This document shows, one piece after another, positions 24,950 through 35,056 of a stretch of 64,000 nt of DNA. The notes below the pieces were generated by a model. It did not search any database. It was not told where the DNA came from and worked only from the letters and a program-made list of their open reading frames with translations. Position numbers and translations under genes: made by a program. The DNA lies in NCBI GenBank assembly GCA_020634855.1, contig JACKAU010000012.1, positions 62,001-126,000 on the forward strand, written 5' to 3'. How positions within the stretch are numbered: the first letter of the stretch is position 1; each line of letters starts with the position of its first letter. The DNA is from Anaerolineales bacterium (GTDB taxonomy: Bacteria > Chloroflexota > Anaerolineae > 4572-78 > J111).

Positions 24950-27545
24950 ATGAAACAAGTGAAACGTCGATGGTTTTGTGCCTATATTGGTTTTTGGCTA
25001 GCCGCCGCCGCGTTGATTTTAACGCTACTGAGGCCTCAGCCGGTCCAAGCCTACGCTCCACCTGGTTTCGGCCAATCCCTGGCGATTTGCCGGGCTTTTC
25101 AGCAGACCCAGCTCGATTTTGAAGCCATGACTCGCCTTCGAGTCGAGCAGCCGTTTGTCTTTTCCGACGAGGCTTATCGAGCCGCTGCTTATAGTTATAT
25201 TAACCAAGCTGAGGCTTGCTACCATGCCACAGCGGCTTTACAAAGTACCGCTGATTATACAACAACCGTGTATATTGACAACGGGCCGCTCATCCCCCCG
25301 GACTATCCGCCTACTTCGGATATTACCCCGCAGTTTACCACAAAAAACGGCTACAAATGGGGCGCGGGCAGCCCCTTTACCGGCGGTCAGGACGTCATCG
25401 GGCCGGGAATTCCCGGCGGCACGGTCACCTATAGCTTCATGCCGGCCGGCGTTTATCATTATGTTGGTCCTGAAAATACGCCGATTAGCCGTTTGAACGG
25501 TTTCCAACCTTGCTTTTACGATGAGATTGCTAATGCGTTTGCCGCCTGGTCGGCCGTGGCGGACATTCAATTTGTCAATGTGGCTGAGAGTGGTTTCGTT
25601 GATGGCAATGAGGTCGCCAGCGGTTCAACTATCATCGGCAATATTAGAATTGGGGCCTATCCGATTGATGGCCGCTATGGTGTTTTAGCCCAGGCCTATT
25701 ATCCGCCCTACAACGGCGTCGAGACAACCTCGACCGTGGCCGGTGATATTCAGCTCGATACCGGTGAAGTTTGGGCCTGCAATCCGGCCGACGGCATCGA
25801 TATCGGCATTATTGCTACTCACGAGATTGGGCATTCCATCGGTTTTAGCCACCAATCCGCCGACCGACTGGCCATTATGAATCCCTATTACAACCCTAAT
25901 GAAGCGCCCACGTTACTTCAAGATGATATTAAGGGGCGCAGGCGGTTTACACAGCCAATCCCTCGCCGGGGTTGGTGGTGACCCAACCGCCGCTCTCGAC
26001 GGTGATTCTGCCTGGGGGGATCATCAATTATACCGTGGTGGCCGAAAACCCCGGTTTGAGCGACATCACCGGCGCGACTATTACCAACCCGCTGCCGGCC
26101 AATGCCGTTTACGTGGCTAATTCGGCCAGTCATGGCGGCGCGCTCAACAACAGAGCCGTTACCTGGACAAATCAGACGGTTCCGGCCGGTAGCAACGTCA
26201 CTCGCACTTTTCAGGTGCGTGTCGCCAACAGCGCCGAACCGGGCGATATAGTGATCAACACGGCTTCGGCCAGCCCGGCCCAGCAGCCGGGTGGGCATTA
26301 TACGGTTCAGGGGGGTATCGAGGCGGCGACATGTGGTTTTAGCGATGATTTCGAAGCCGTCGAACTCGGCCGCTATTGGACCACCTACACGACTAACAAT
26401 GGTCGCATTCGGGTGGCCGAGAACACCAACTTTACACACTCCGGCCGCCGCAGTATCTGGCTCGATACCGACATCGATCAGGGAGCGATCAATTCCCATG
26501 CGGCGATCATTTTACACGCCGATTTAACCGAACGCACTGGTGTTAAATTCGACTTTTGGTGGCGCAACGACGGCGACGAACTCCATGCCGATGATGGCGT
26601 CTTCTTGAGCGATGATAACGGGGCCAATTGGGTTAAAGTGTTCGCCTTAAACCGGGATTATCTAGGCAACTACCATCACACGACCATCGACATCGACGCC
26701 GAAGCTGTGGCTTACGGCTTGACTCTCAACCATCAATTTAAGATTAAGCTGCAAGGGTACGACAACTATGCTTTCAACGGCGATGGCTACGCCATCGATG
26801 ACGTGTCGCTCTCTTGCGACTCGCAAACGCCGAACCTGTCGATTACGCAGTTGGTTTCAACCGCCCAACCGTTGATCGAACCCGGCGATGCCATCACTTA
26901 CACCATCGTCGTGGCTAACGACGGCAGCGGCAGCGCCCAAGCGGTTAGAATTTTGATGATCTGCCGACTTATATCAACGGCGCCAACCTGGACGAAATTG
27001 TAACCATTGATGCCTCCAAGAAGGTGACTTATACCATTCAGGCCAGCCTGAGCAGCGGCGCACCGTTTAAGAGCGCTATTACCAACACCGCTTACTTTAC
27101 CCATTCGTCCGGCCCAGGCCAGGCCAGTGCGACCGTTACCACCGCAGCCGACACCAGCCCGCCTGAATTTCTGGTGAATGATCCTCTGACCGGCTCGCCG
27201 TTAATTACGCCGACAATGGGGATTACGATCTATACGGCTTACCCGGACTTTAGATGGCATCCCGCCACCGATAATGATCGCGTTTCGCATTATACGGTGG
27301 TGTTGACCGGAGGACTTCAGGCTAAAGCCACCTACTACGTTTTGGCCGAGCCGCAATTCGATGCCAGCACTGCCGCCCTGCCACGTGGAAACTACACCTG
27401 GTCCGTTCAGGCTTATGATCCGTCCGGTAATATTAGCCGACCCGTGCCGCCCCAGTCCTTCACCCTGGCCGACCCGACCGCGATCGGATCACCCAACCAG
27501 ATCGGATCGCGGGTGTACTATTTCCCGGTTATCGTTCGCCGGTGA
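24950..27545 (+). pseudogene. Matrixin-like metalloprotease with DUF11-type repeats, two frameshifts
   Basis: Three consecutive frames make one gene of about 865 codons if two single bases are restored. The first carries a signal peptide (cut after about A34) and an M10-like zinc site HEIGHSIGFSH (291-301). It breaks in a G4 run (25933-25936), where one more G restores DDIKGAQAVYTANP, the usual end of an M10 domain. The second frame holds DUF11-like repeats (INYTVVAENPG, ITYTIVVANDG) flanking a carbohydrate-binding-like module. It breaks in a T4 run (26951-26954), after which DDLPTYINGANL continues. The end is an Ig-like domain. Either a pseudogene or homopolymer sequencing errors. Confidence 0.8.
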
Positions 27546-27570
27546 TTGATTTGGCCGATGAAGAGGTTAA

Positions 27571-27665
27571 GACCTGACAGGTTTTACAAGATAAAGGTAG
27601 GTGTAAATAAAGGGCCGATTGAGCCATATTTACTCCCGACGGTATCGTCGAAAACCTGTCAGGTC
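27571..27665. repeat. Inverted repeat AGACCTGACAGGTTTT, copy 1
   Basis: GACCTGACAGGTTTT (27571-27585) and its exact complement AAAACCTGTCAGGTC (27651-27665) flank 65 bases. The same arms occur inside the miniature element at 42675-42814. It lies between two convergent genes and may also stop transcription. Confidence 0.75.
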
Positions 27666-27684
27666 TGGCTCGTTTGTCCTCAAC

Positions 27685-29736
27685 TTACGGCTGCTCATTC
27701 AAATAGCGCTTCAACAGGAAAAAGAAGGTGTACGGATCGACCACGGTGTAGTTCGGTTGGAGAATGTCGCCTTCGTCGTTGGTGATGCGCTCTTCGGCCT
27801 GATGTGCTTGCAGTTGCTCTTGGACTCCCCACAATAGGCTGGGCGATTGGAAGGCAGCGCGGACGGCCAAAAATGGCGGGCGGCCCTCGGTCAGGACGGT
27901 GCGTTTATAAATGGTGTGGATGGCCTCGGCCCCGATCTCCGGGCTGCCGAACAGCGTTTCGGTGGGTAGCACCGCAATCGGTGTGCCCCACTGGAGACGC
28001 GGCCATGGCTCGTCGGTCTGGTAGTCGGGTGAGAGGATGCCCACCGGAGCCAAAAAGGTGAAGGCGCTGAGCCGGCGCTGCGAAATTTGTGCGCCGTTGC
28101 CATTTAGCAAGAAACCTTGAACATCGTAGCCGTAACCGGCATAATAACGGCGGGTGCGCCACAACCAGCGAAGAAACTGCCAATCCGATAGGCCGTCCGG
28201 GTTGACGTAGCCGGCCCCGCTGTTGGCTCCCACGAAATAATCCTGATCGGTTTTCGTTTGGTAGAGATAGGTCATAATGGCGGGAATATCTTCCACCAGG
28301 GCCGGGTTGAAGCCCCAGGCCAGCGGCACCTGCCCCCGCCGCGCGTCGAGCCAGGGTTGGTTGCCATAATTAGCCAGCAAAACCTGCACCGGATGGGCCA
28401 AATCGTAATCGCCGGCGTAAAACATCACAAACGTGCGATCCGGGGCGACCTGCCCCTCCGGCGTCAGATAGCCTTGGGCGATCAAATCGGTTTCGGTGGG
28501 CGGCGCGAGATAATCACGACCGGTCGGCGGCGGTCCGAACTTATGGACCGACACATTGGCCATCGCCACGCCGAAGACATCGCCCGCGCCGCCTTGCAAG
28601 TAACCGCCGTGCTGTGAGAATAACCAGGTGCTGGCCCACTCCCCTTCAGTAGCCAGATGTTTCCCGCCGACCGCGCTGGAATATTTTTCATACCACGGAA
28701 TGAACCCCCACACCTTAATCAACCCCCCCGCCTGCGCCTCGGCGGCCTCGACCACCGTCTGTAGGGTCGCGGCATCCGCACCGAGCGGTTGCTCCGGATC
28801 ATCGTTGGGCAACTCGTCCGGCCACGGCGACAGATCGAAGGCGAATCCGCGCTGTTGGACCACATAGTCTCGCTCCAGCGCGTAGACCCCGCCGCGCGTC
28901 ATTTTCTCCTGAGCATAGCGAACGGCCGGCCAGCCATCCAGCAGGTAGGCCAAAAATTGGGCGTTGGCTCGGCCGGTGTCCAGATACTGCTCCTTGGCCC
29001 ACAAATAGGCGTCGGTTTTGGGTGAGCCGCTCGATGGCGTTGTGCTGTCGGGCAACGTGACCGCGCCGGGTTGGAACAAATCGACCAGTGACTTTTTGAT
29101 CTCAAGACGGTTGGTTACCGCCGCCGTCAGGTCGCTGCCGGCCCGAAGTACGGCCAAATTTTCAACCCCCGCTATCGTGGTGGCGACGTTGAGAGTAGCC
29201 GGTACAGCGGGGTCCCACACCACTACACCTTCGATATCGTCGGCAAACCGATCGAGCAGGTCGTCGAGCCGGTCGATTTCAACGATCTCGGTTTCGGCCA
29301 GCCAGCCGTAGGGTTGGCCGGCCTCTTGATATTTGTCCAGCCAAAACTGATCGACGCCCGGCGCGTCGCCCCGGCTGTGGTCGTGATTGAGATAGAGCCG
29401 GGGTTGGTCGCGATTGACAATACCTTGGAGGGTGGTCAGGAAAATCAGGGTGTCATAATCCCGCAGCAAATCGGCGTAACTTTTGCCCTCGGGCGGCGGT
29501 GTGTCGGCATCGCACTGGTCCGGTGCGCCGGTCATCGCCAAGCACTGTTCGTAATGATTGAGATGCAAATCGGTCACGTCGAACAAGTAGAGACGGGATG
29601 GAGGTAGGGGAGAGGGTTGGCAAGACGTTAGAAGTAGAAGGAGGAGAAAGAAGATGAGGGGTAGGACGTAGGTCGTGGGTCGTAGGGCGTAGGGCGTAGG
29701 GCGTAGTGTTCGGAAAAAGTGAATGATATTACACAT
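27685..29736 (-). CDS. GxGYxYP-family putative glycoside hydrolase lipoprotein
   Basis: A 683-residue exported protein. The lipobox is LLTSC at about residue 38, after a leucine-rich signal. The body has the order of GxGYxYP proteins: an N-terminal domain with TLQGIVNRDQPRLYL, and a C-terminal domain with IPWYEKYSS, MFYAGDYDLA, VPLAWGFNP and GANSGAGYVNPDGL (the GxGYxYP position, with Asn for Tyr). The family is thought to be glycan-active, but its reaction is unproven. The first 25 residues (LRPTPYALRPTTYVLP) are encoded by the repeated GTAGGGC unit at about 29660-29705, so the signal n-region appears built from repeat DNA. Confidence 0.8.
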   Translation of the reverse strand: MCNIIHFFRTLRPTPYALRPTTYVLPLIFFLLLLLLTSCQPSPLPPSRLYLFDVTDLHLNHYEQCLAMTGAPDQCDADTPPPEGKSYADLLRDYDTLIFLTTLQGIVNRDQPRLYLNHDHSRGDAPGVDQFWLDKYQEAGQPYGWLAETEIVEIDRLDDLLDRFADDIEGVVVWDPAVPATLNVATTIAGVENLAVLRAGSDLTAAVTNRLEIKKSLVDLFQPGAVTLPDSTTPSSGSPKTDAYLWAKEQYLDTGRANAQFLAYLLDGWPAVRYAQEKMTRGGVYALERDYVVQQRGFAFDLSPWPDELPNDDPEQPLGADAATLQTVVEAAEAQAGGLIKVWGFIPWYEKYSSAVGGKHLATEGEWASTWLFSQHGGYLQGGAGDVFGVAMANVSVHKFGPPPTGRDYLAPPTETDLIAQGYLTPEGQVAPDRTFVMFYAGDYDLAHPVQVLLANYGNQPWLDARRGQVPLAWGFNPALVEDIPAIMTYLYQTKTDQDYFVGANSGAGYVNPDGLSDWQFLRWLWRTRRYYAGYGYDVQGFLLNGNGAQISQRRLSAFTFLAPVGILSPDYQTDEPWPRLQWGTPIAVLPTETLFGSPEIGAEAIHTIYKRTVLTEGRPPFLAVRAAFQSPSLLWGVQEQLQAHQAEERITNDEGDILQPNYTVVDPYTFFFLLKRYLNEQP

Positions 29737-29818
29737 TACGGTTGTGGTTGTGCCACATTACGCATTACGCCATATATCCCAGGGGTTTGTCGCTGGCCTC
29801 GTGTAAGAATCATCAGCC

Positions 29819-30418
29819 CTATTCCGGCAGGTGACTAATGAAATAGAACATGATGACGCCCCAGATCAAAAAGCCGGCCAGAACGACAATGGCGGTGACG
29901 GGCGGACTTTGCAAATAGAGCCAGACAATCCAGGCCGCCGCCGCGCCGATGGGAAAAAGGGTGACGGTGCTGGGAATGGCCCGAATGAGAAACCAGTTAG
30001 TCGTGGAGATTTCGCCCAGGCTGGGCATGTCGGCCACAAAATAGTAGATGATGCTGCCCCATAGGCCGAACACAACGATAATGGCGATGGCCGTCACTAA
30101 CGGGATATTGAGAAAGACCCACAGCGCCCAAATCAAAGCAATTCCACCGCCTAAAACAACCAGTGTCGTCGGAATGACGCGCACCAAAAACCAGGCCGTC
30201 ATGGAGCCTTCGGAGACTTTGCCGCTGCCGAGGCACGTTTTGCACAACTTTTCTTCAACTTCGTATTTACCGGTTCCCACTTCACCCCACCGGTCGCAGC
30301 GCTTGCAGTCGGACCCATCGGGCAGCACCTTGGTGCCGTCGCAGTCAGGGCAGCGGGCCATAATCTCGGTTTTTACTTTTACTTTGCCGGCGCCATTGCA
30401 CTCGCGACAAATAGGCAT
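29819..30418 (-). CDS. Membrane protein with DnaJ-type zinc-finger N terminus
   Basis: A 199-residue protein. Residues 1-68 have four CxxC pairs (CRECNGAG, CPDCDGT, CKRCDRWG, CKTCLGSG), the CxxCxGxG pattern of the DnaJ zinc centre, but no J domain. Four hydrophobic helices follow (about 75-195) as two similar halves, each beginning with WFLxRxIP and ending in a G-IxYF-type helix, which suggests internal duplication. Role unknown; the finger may bind unfolded proteins or RNA at the membrane. It lies downstream of the SpoIID gene on the same strand but 312 bases away. Confidence 0.78.
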   Translation of the reverse strand: MPICRECNGAGKVKVKTEIMARCPDCDGTKVLPDGSDCKRCDRWGEVGTGKYEVEEKLCKTCLGSGKVSEGSMTAWFLVRVIPTTLVVLGGGIALIWALWVFLNIPLVTAIAIIVVFGLWGSIIYYFVADMPSLGEISTTNWFLIRAIPSTVTLFPIGAAAAWIVWLYLQSPPVTAIVVLAGFLIWGVIMFYFISHLPE

Positions 30419-30547
30419 GCCACACTCCAGGTTATGACAGATTTGAGCGATTTTAGTTAGAAAATCGATTTAAAAGTTTAGCATAAAACAAAAGGGTGGT
30501 AAAGAATCGAGGTCGGAGTGGGCGCTTTTCAGTTGTGGAACGAGAGA

Positions 30548-30684
30548 GAAACACTGAATTTATGATGGAAATGAGAGCACTGATCCGCTCTATACAGGGT
30601 TCACATCAATCCAATGTCAAAAAAGCATTTATGATTGAAATGCGAACTTCAGTGCGGTCATCATTTTCAGTGGTTCAGTGTTTC
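30548..30684. repeat. Small element bounded by GAAACACTGAA inverted repeats
   Basis: GAAACACTGAA (30548-30558) and TTCAGTGTTTC (30674-30684) bound 137 bases. Partly matching inner stretches (GAAATGAGAGCACTG and its answer near 30640) make the whole piece roughly palindromic. No target duplication is clear and no gene is seen in 30419-30730. Confidence 0.5.
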
Positions 30685-30730
30685 TATGGGCGCGGGTTGC
30701 CCAACTCTGAAATGCGCCCGTCGAAGTGGA

Positions 30731-33193
30731 TTACTTAATAGTCACCGGTAGATAGATCCCGTAACCCGGCTTCACCACTAAATCGCCCGACACGTTACCC
30801 GCGCCGTCGATGACCTTCATTCGGAAATTAGAGGTGCTGTAGCTGGGACTGCTTGTTAGAGTGGTCGGGTACGCCAGCACGACGAAGCGGTCTAGCGACA
30901 CATCGGCGCTGTCCAAAAACGTTACTCGCAAGGCGATAGCCCCGCTCACGCCGGTCGAGGTATCGAAATCGATGGGGAATTCTTGGTAAAGGTCATCCGC
31001 TCGAAAATCAACGCCGCGTAAACGACGCAGGCCGATTAACGCATCGTCCTCTTGGTCGATCATTTCCAGCCGCACCACTTCATCGGCCAACTCGGCGCTG
31101 CTGACCTTGAGCCGGACGTAAGCTCGATACGCTTGCTGCGCCGACAGCGTAATGTTGCTGCTTTGCCAACTGCCGCCGGGATCATCCACGACCGTTGCCC
31201 GCAGCGCCTGTCCGTCCCACGCTGCCCCATCGCTCACAAATTCGCCGACCGGCTGTCCGCTCACTTCTTCGCGAGTAAAATCGGTCTCTTCCCAAATCCA
31301 AGCCTGATCACCCAGCGCCAAATTAGTCGCCCCGGCGGTGGCGTCCTCGGCGGTCAACGTCAGCGATACGACCGGCGAGTCGGTGATGATCGTGCTGCCG
31401 GTCGTCGTGGTCGTCGTGGTCAATAACCCGGTGGGATCGACTCGGTCCAGCCCGATAACCACCTCCGGCGATACGGCGCGCTGGCCGCCGCCGTCAAAAG
31501 TTTCGGCCGTGAGCACCAGCGTCTGGCCGACCAGCGCCTGATCGAGCCAACTCGACACGTCGACCACATAGCCGGCGCTATCTGCCGGCCCAGCCTCGTC
31601 GATGAGCAGATTGGTCTCCGTTGGCGTCGAGAGATAAACCTTGGTGGCGTTGATTACCCCGCTGTTGTCGCTGGTGTTGAGCTGCAAGTACAACCGATTG
31701 CCGGTTAAATAATGGTTCGACCACGGCCACACCAGCGCCACCTTGGGGGCGGTATCGCCGCCGCCCGGCTGTTCGACCGTGACGCCGCTGTAGTAGTGGC
31801 GCAAAATGGCTTGGTACGACCAGCCGTGTTGATCGGCCCAGCGCTGCGCCCCCCACTGGCCCATGCCGTAGCCGTGCCCGTTGCGCGTCTGCCCAAACGA
31901 GACCGGGTCATCGACGGCTTGCAGGTAGTTGACGTTAGAGTTGGTTTTGGTCGGGCTGGAATTTTCGGCGCTGAACATAGCGGTGATGATCTGGCCGTTG
32001 TAGGCCAGGTACTCGCCGGTCGTGTCATCGACCGCCTGGTTGGTTGACGGGACGGTCGTGTCGCACATGTACTGGTTGTTGACCCAATCGGTGACGTGGT
32101 ACGACCCGCCGGGGTTTTGCAGATATTTGTCCCAGCCGTAAGTTCGAGCCGCGACCGCCTGCGCCCGCAGCGTCTCCACCGGCCAAGACGGATACACCTC
32201 ATTCGGCACAACTCGTTTGACGTAATCCTCAAAGGGGATGGTGTCGATTTGCCCTTCCGGCACACTGCGGCAGGTGTTGCTGGCGTGGTGGATGACGCGA
32301 ATGGTCGCGGGCGGCGTCAACTGCGCCTGTGCGCCGATCGGCGCGTTGGCCGGTGAAATCGAGGCCGCTTCATCGACCGCAAACGTCTCGCTCACCAGCT
32401 CATCGGCCGGCACGATAACCCACGCCTCGTTTCTGACCACGGCCAACTCGCGGCCGTCGGCCCGCCATACGGGCGAGCGATCAACGGCGTTGTTTTGGCT
32501 TAACTGCCTCGCGCCGCCGTCATCGAGATCGACCCGCCACAACTCGCCGGCGGTATCGACCTGGCTGCCCAACGGCGTGATAATCAGCGCCACCGACTGC
32601 CCATCCGGCGACCAACTCAAATCGCTGAACAGTTCGCCCTCGCGACGGAGTTTGAGTTCGGCCGGTTGGTTGGCCTCGCCGACCCACAGTTCGGCTTGGA
32701 AGAATTGGTTGACCAGGATGGCCCGTTTAGTCCCATCCGGCGAACGATAAACCCGGCCCGCCGGATCGCCGGGCAGCGACAGGTCGGGCGCGGCCAGCAG
32801 GCTGACCTCGATCGGCCCCATCGCGCCGGTGGCGACATCGATGGCGATGCGGGTGGCGGGATCGGGTACATTGAGCGGGGTGAAGACCAGCCAACGGCCA
32901 TCGGGGCTAAGCTGCGGCGCCAGCCCCTCGGCCAACCGCCGCGCCGGATCGCCGTTAGTGGGAATCTGCCAGATCACCTGGCTTAGTTGAGACGAACCGT
33001 TAGCCAACGTAATCACTTGACCGGGCGTCGTTCCCAGCAAGAAAGCGCCGCCGGGCGACCAGGCCAGTAGCTGCAAATCGGCCGGCGGCGCTTGGGCGTC
33101 GGCGGGGTGACTAATTCCCAGCCACACAGCGAGCAGGATCAAGAGGCAAACGGACAGGATAATTTTGAGACGGAGTAATAGTTTATTTGTCAT
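30731..33193 (-). CDS. SpoIID/LytB-domain protein with N-terminal PD40-like region
   Basis: An 820-residue exported protein. The signal peptide (about 8-34) ends near ADAQA. Residues 35-270 have propeller-type repeats (LQLLAWSPGGAFLLG, LSPDGRWLVF, LSWSPDGQSVALI). The SpoIID domain follows (about 300-470): FEDYVKRVVPNEVYPSWP, LRAQAVAARTYG and NGHGYGMGQWGAQRWA, which in SpoIID/LytB form the glycan-strand-cleaving site. C-terminal beta-sandwich regions complete it. It probably trims peptidoglycan or glycan outside the membrane. The lack of sporulation genes around it suggests a vegetative LytB-like role. Confidence 0.88.
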   Translation of the reverse strand: MTNKLLLRLKIILSVCLLILLAVWLGISHPADAQAPPADLQLLAWSPGGAFLLGTTPGQVITLANGSSQLSQVIWQIPTNGDPARRLAEGLAPQLSPDGRWLVFTPLNVPDPATRIAIDVATGAMGPIEVSLLAAPDLSLPGDPAGRVYRSPDGTKRAILVNQFFQAELWVGEANQPAELKLRREGELFSDLSWSPDGQSVALIITPLGSQVDTAGELWRVDLDDGGARQLSQNNAVDRSPVWRADGRELAVVRNEAWVIVPADELVSETFAVDEAASISPANAPIGAQAQLTPPATIRVIHHASNTCRSVPEGQIDTIPFEDYVKRVVPNEVYPSWPVETLRAQAVAARTYGWDKYLQNPGGSYHVTDWVNNQYMCDTTVPSTNQAVDDTTGEYLAYNGQIITAMFSAENSSPTKTNSNVNYLQAVDDPVSFGQTRNGHGYGMGQWGAQRWADQHGWSYQAILRHYYSGVTVEQPGGGDTAPKVALVWPWSNHYLTGNRLYLQLNTSDNSGVINATKVYLSTPTETNLLIDEAGPADSAGYVVDVSSWLDQALVGQTLVLTAETFDGGGQRAVSPEVVIGLDRVDPTGLLTTTTTTTGSTIITDSPVVSLTLTAEDATAGATNLALGDQAWIWEETDFTREEVSGQPVGEFVSDGAAWDGQALRATVVDDPGGSWQSSNITLSAQQAYRAYVRLKVSSAELADEVVRLEMIDQEDDALIGLRRLRGVDFRADDLYQEFPIDFDTSTGVSGAIALRVTFLDSADVSLDRFVVLAYPTTLTSSPSYSTSNFRMKVIDGAGNVSGDLVVKPGYGIYLPVTIK

Positions 33194-33413
33194 AGGATTG
33201 GGTGGGATAGTGCCGATAAAATGGGCAAGGTATGTTTTGAGTGATGATTTTTGTGAGCGGCCAGCTTTCAGCCGTCAGCTTTTTCCTGTGAATTAAGAAG
33301 CTGATATTGACTCTAGCGAGATGGGGGCCAATAGTAAATAGTACTTGGTTACTTTTTGGGGGAACCGTTTAGTGTAGGCATTGATTAAATATAATTTGCC
33401 ATATCAAAAATAG

Positions 33414-33442
33414 TTGTTTAACCTTGTTCTTGTGGTTATAAT
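33414..33442 (+). promoter_or_regulatory. Promoter of the PBECR/DUF2283 pair
   Basis: TTGTTT (33414-33419), a 17-base spacer and a consensus TATAAT (33437-33442), 35 bases before the ATG at 33478. The rest of 33194-33413 shows no gene. Confidence 0.65.
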
Positions 33443-33477
33443 ATCATCAACTTTCTTGTATATTGGTAAATAACCCG

Positions 33478-33809
33478 ATGTCACTTATTGAAAAACGGTG
33501 GACACTCCAAGACCGATACCACAATACCATTTACCTCACCGAAGAACGATGGCAGCACATCACTAATGCTCTTAACCATCCCGAACTATCGACTACGAAG
33601 AGTATCTCAAAATCACCCTCCAAAAAGGTCATCGACGACAAGAACCCTTAAACCCGCGCAAATATCGCTATTATCACGCTTTTGATGATTTGCCGGACGA
33701 CGTCAACCACATCGTTGTTATCGTCCTGTTTGGTTTTGACATCACGGAAAGCGGGCAAACTGTACCCAACAATTATATTGCCACTGCTTTTTCAAGCACA
33801 TCCGCTTAA
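33478..33809 (+). pseudogene. Small PBECR-like nuclease/toxin gene, frameshifted
   Basis: The first frame reads DRYHNTIYLTEERWQHITNA up to HPEL. The next frame continues DYEEYLKITLQKGHRRQEPL, then NPRKYRYYHAFDDLP and NHIVVIVLFGF before a stop at 33807-33809. Joined after adding one base near 33589 it gives 110 residues. The pattern NTIYLTEERWxHI plus RKYRYY is that of small barnase/EndoU-like (PBECR) proteins encoded beside DUF2283 genes. Eleven bases separate it from the DUF2283 gene, so the pair is probably a toxin-antitoxin-like unit. The family name is by memory of pattern and moderately sure. Confidence 0.6.
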
Positions 33810-33820
33810 AGGATTGACCC

Positions 33821-34197
33821 ATGAATAACGAACCCACGTATTCTTATGATAAAGAAGCCGACGTGTTATACATTTCTTTTTTCCCAGGTGAAAAAGCCAC
33901 GAGTGCGGTTGAGTTGAATGACAATATTCTATTGCGGTTTAACCGGGCCGAACAACGGGCCATTGGCCTAACCTTAATGGATTTTTCGGTGTTGATCCAG
34001 TTAACCAATTTGGGGCCACGTAGTTTCCCTTAAATGGATTACAGGAGTTAGAGCCTGACTGGCAAGAAATGGTGATCAATATCATCACGAAGCCGCCGGT
34101 CAATCAGATCTTGAAGGTGTCAGTCTATACGCCCTCTTTAACTGAAAGTGTGCCCATTGCCCTGGTTGAGAAAATGCCCATACCTGTGGCAAATTGA
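33821..34197 (+). pseudogene. DUF2283-family protein, frameshifted
   Basis: SYDKEADVLYISFFPGEKAT is the DUF2283 signature. The annotatable frame stops at 34033 after RSFP. One extra C in the C3 run at 34027-34029 opens the family's C terminus, FPLNGLQELEPDWQEMV and PPVNQILKVSVYTPSLTE, to a stop at 34195-34197, giving 125 residues. These small proteins are often partners of nuclease-like proteins such as the one just upstream. Confidence 0.7.
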
Positions 34198-34232
34198 AGC
34201 CGGCGGGGGCGGAGATGAGGGTCACGCCCGGC

Positions 34233-34331
34233 CTACGGAGCGGCTGCATCCACCTCAGCCACACCACAAAATTCACACGCAAAATGGGCGCGTTGGCGCA
34301 CTTGTTGTCGAATTTCTGGAGTGATAAGCAT
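34233..34331 (-). pseudogene. HNH endonuclease N-terminal fragment
   Basis: A 32-codon minus-strand frame reads MLITPEIRQQVRQRAHFACE then FCGVAEVDA and stops at TAG. This is the start of a common HNH endonuclease type in which the CxxC is followed by the His-Asn-His core. The core is missing, so the gene is truncated. Confidence 0.6.
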
Positions 34332-34336
34332 ACGGT

Positions 34337-34641
34337 CTAATGGGAGGTGGACGCATCAACGAGTTGATGGCGCAAGCTGTTTATTTCCTGGCGCAACAAC
34401 TCATTTTCGGAGGCAACTTATTGAATGCGGTTGGTCAGGCTGATCAACGGGGTTAAGGCCCCTCAATTTGCGATTGAAGGTTGGCCACAGCCTTTTCATC
34501 TGGCGTTAAGGCTAACATATGACTTTCCAGTTTATCTTGCGCCTCATACCACCTTTCCAACTGAAGTTGTTCTTCAGCGGAAAGCGTCTCGCCTCGGGTT
34601 GATCTATCGTGTAAGTCTTGACCAAGGTCATCTGATATCAT
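34337..34641 (-). pseudogene. Small coiled-coil protein downstream of mazF, broken
   Basis: The start at 34641 reads ISDDLGQDLHDRSTRGETLS and EEQLQLERWYEAQDKLES, a pattern common in short proteins of unknown function encoded near toxin-antitoxin genes. The frame ends at 34453. One more base in the C4 run at 34459-34462 restores LTPLISLTNRIQ, a TAA (34418-34420) replaces one codon, and VASENELLRQEINSLRHQLV continues to a stop at 34337. A frameshift plus a nonsense codon suggests real decay. Confidence 0.6.
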
Positions 34642-34711
34642 CGCATTTACCCTTTCACCCTTCAACTCAATTAACGCTGTTGTTAGGCAGCGATTTGGCC
34701 TGGCAAGCAGG

Positions 34712-35056
34712 TTATGGAGCAAGACTTGCCCGAAGGATAGTGATCACAGCTTCGATGATTTGGTTAAATGAGGTTGGGTTCAGATGCCCCACTTCCCCGA
34801 CCATCAAACTTTGATTGGCTGTAAACAATTTGCCCGGTCGTGCATAACTTGTGACCACTAATGAACCTGTGGCAAAACTGGTATCAAGCAGTTCAATGGC
34901 TCGTTTATCACTGTATGGGTTGCTGGTGACTTGGCAGAGAATCCAATCATCGCGACCAACATCAGCCAGCACTACCGCCGGTCGGAGTTTCGATTTGGAT
35001 AAATCAGAGAAAGGGAAGGGAATTAAGACGACTGTTCCGGCTGAAGGTGAGACCAT
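34712..35056 (-). CDS. MazF/PemK-family endoribonuclease toxin
   Basis: A 114-residue toxin. GTVVLIPFPFSDLSKSKLRP opens the SH3-like barrel, and RPAVVLADVGRDD, ILCQVTSNPYSDK and ARPGKLFTANQSL match the PemK/MazF fold. It should cleave mRNA at short sites when freed from its antitoxin. The start at 35056 overlaps the antitoxin gene by 34 bases, the usual coupling; a further ATG at 35083 is less likely. The gene appears intact, unlike its neighbours. Confidence 0.85.
   Translation of the reverse strand: MVSPSAGTVVLIPFPFSDLSKSKLRPAVVLADVGRDDWILCQVTSNPYSDKRAIELLDTSFATGSLVVTSYARPGKLFTANQSLMVGEVGHLNPTSFNQIIEAVITILRASLAP

Noticed and set aside
31712..32750. Frames on the plus strand inside the SpoIID gene
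   Set aside because: High-GC shadow frames; the minus-strand gene has complete domain motifs.
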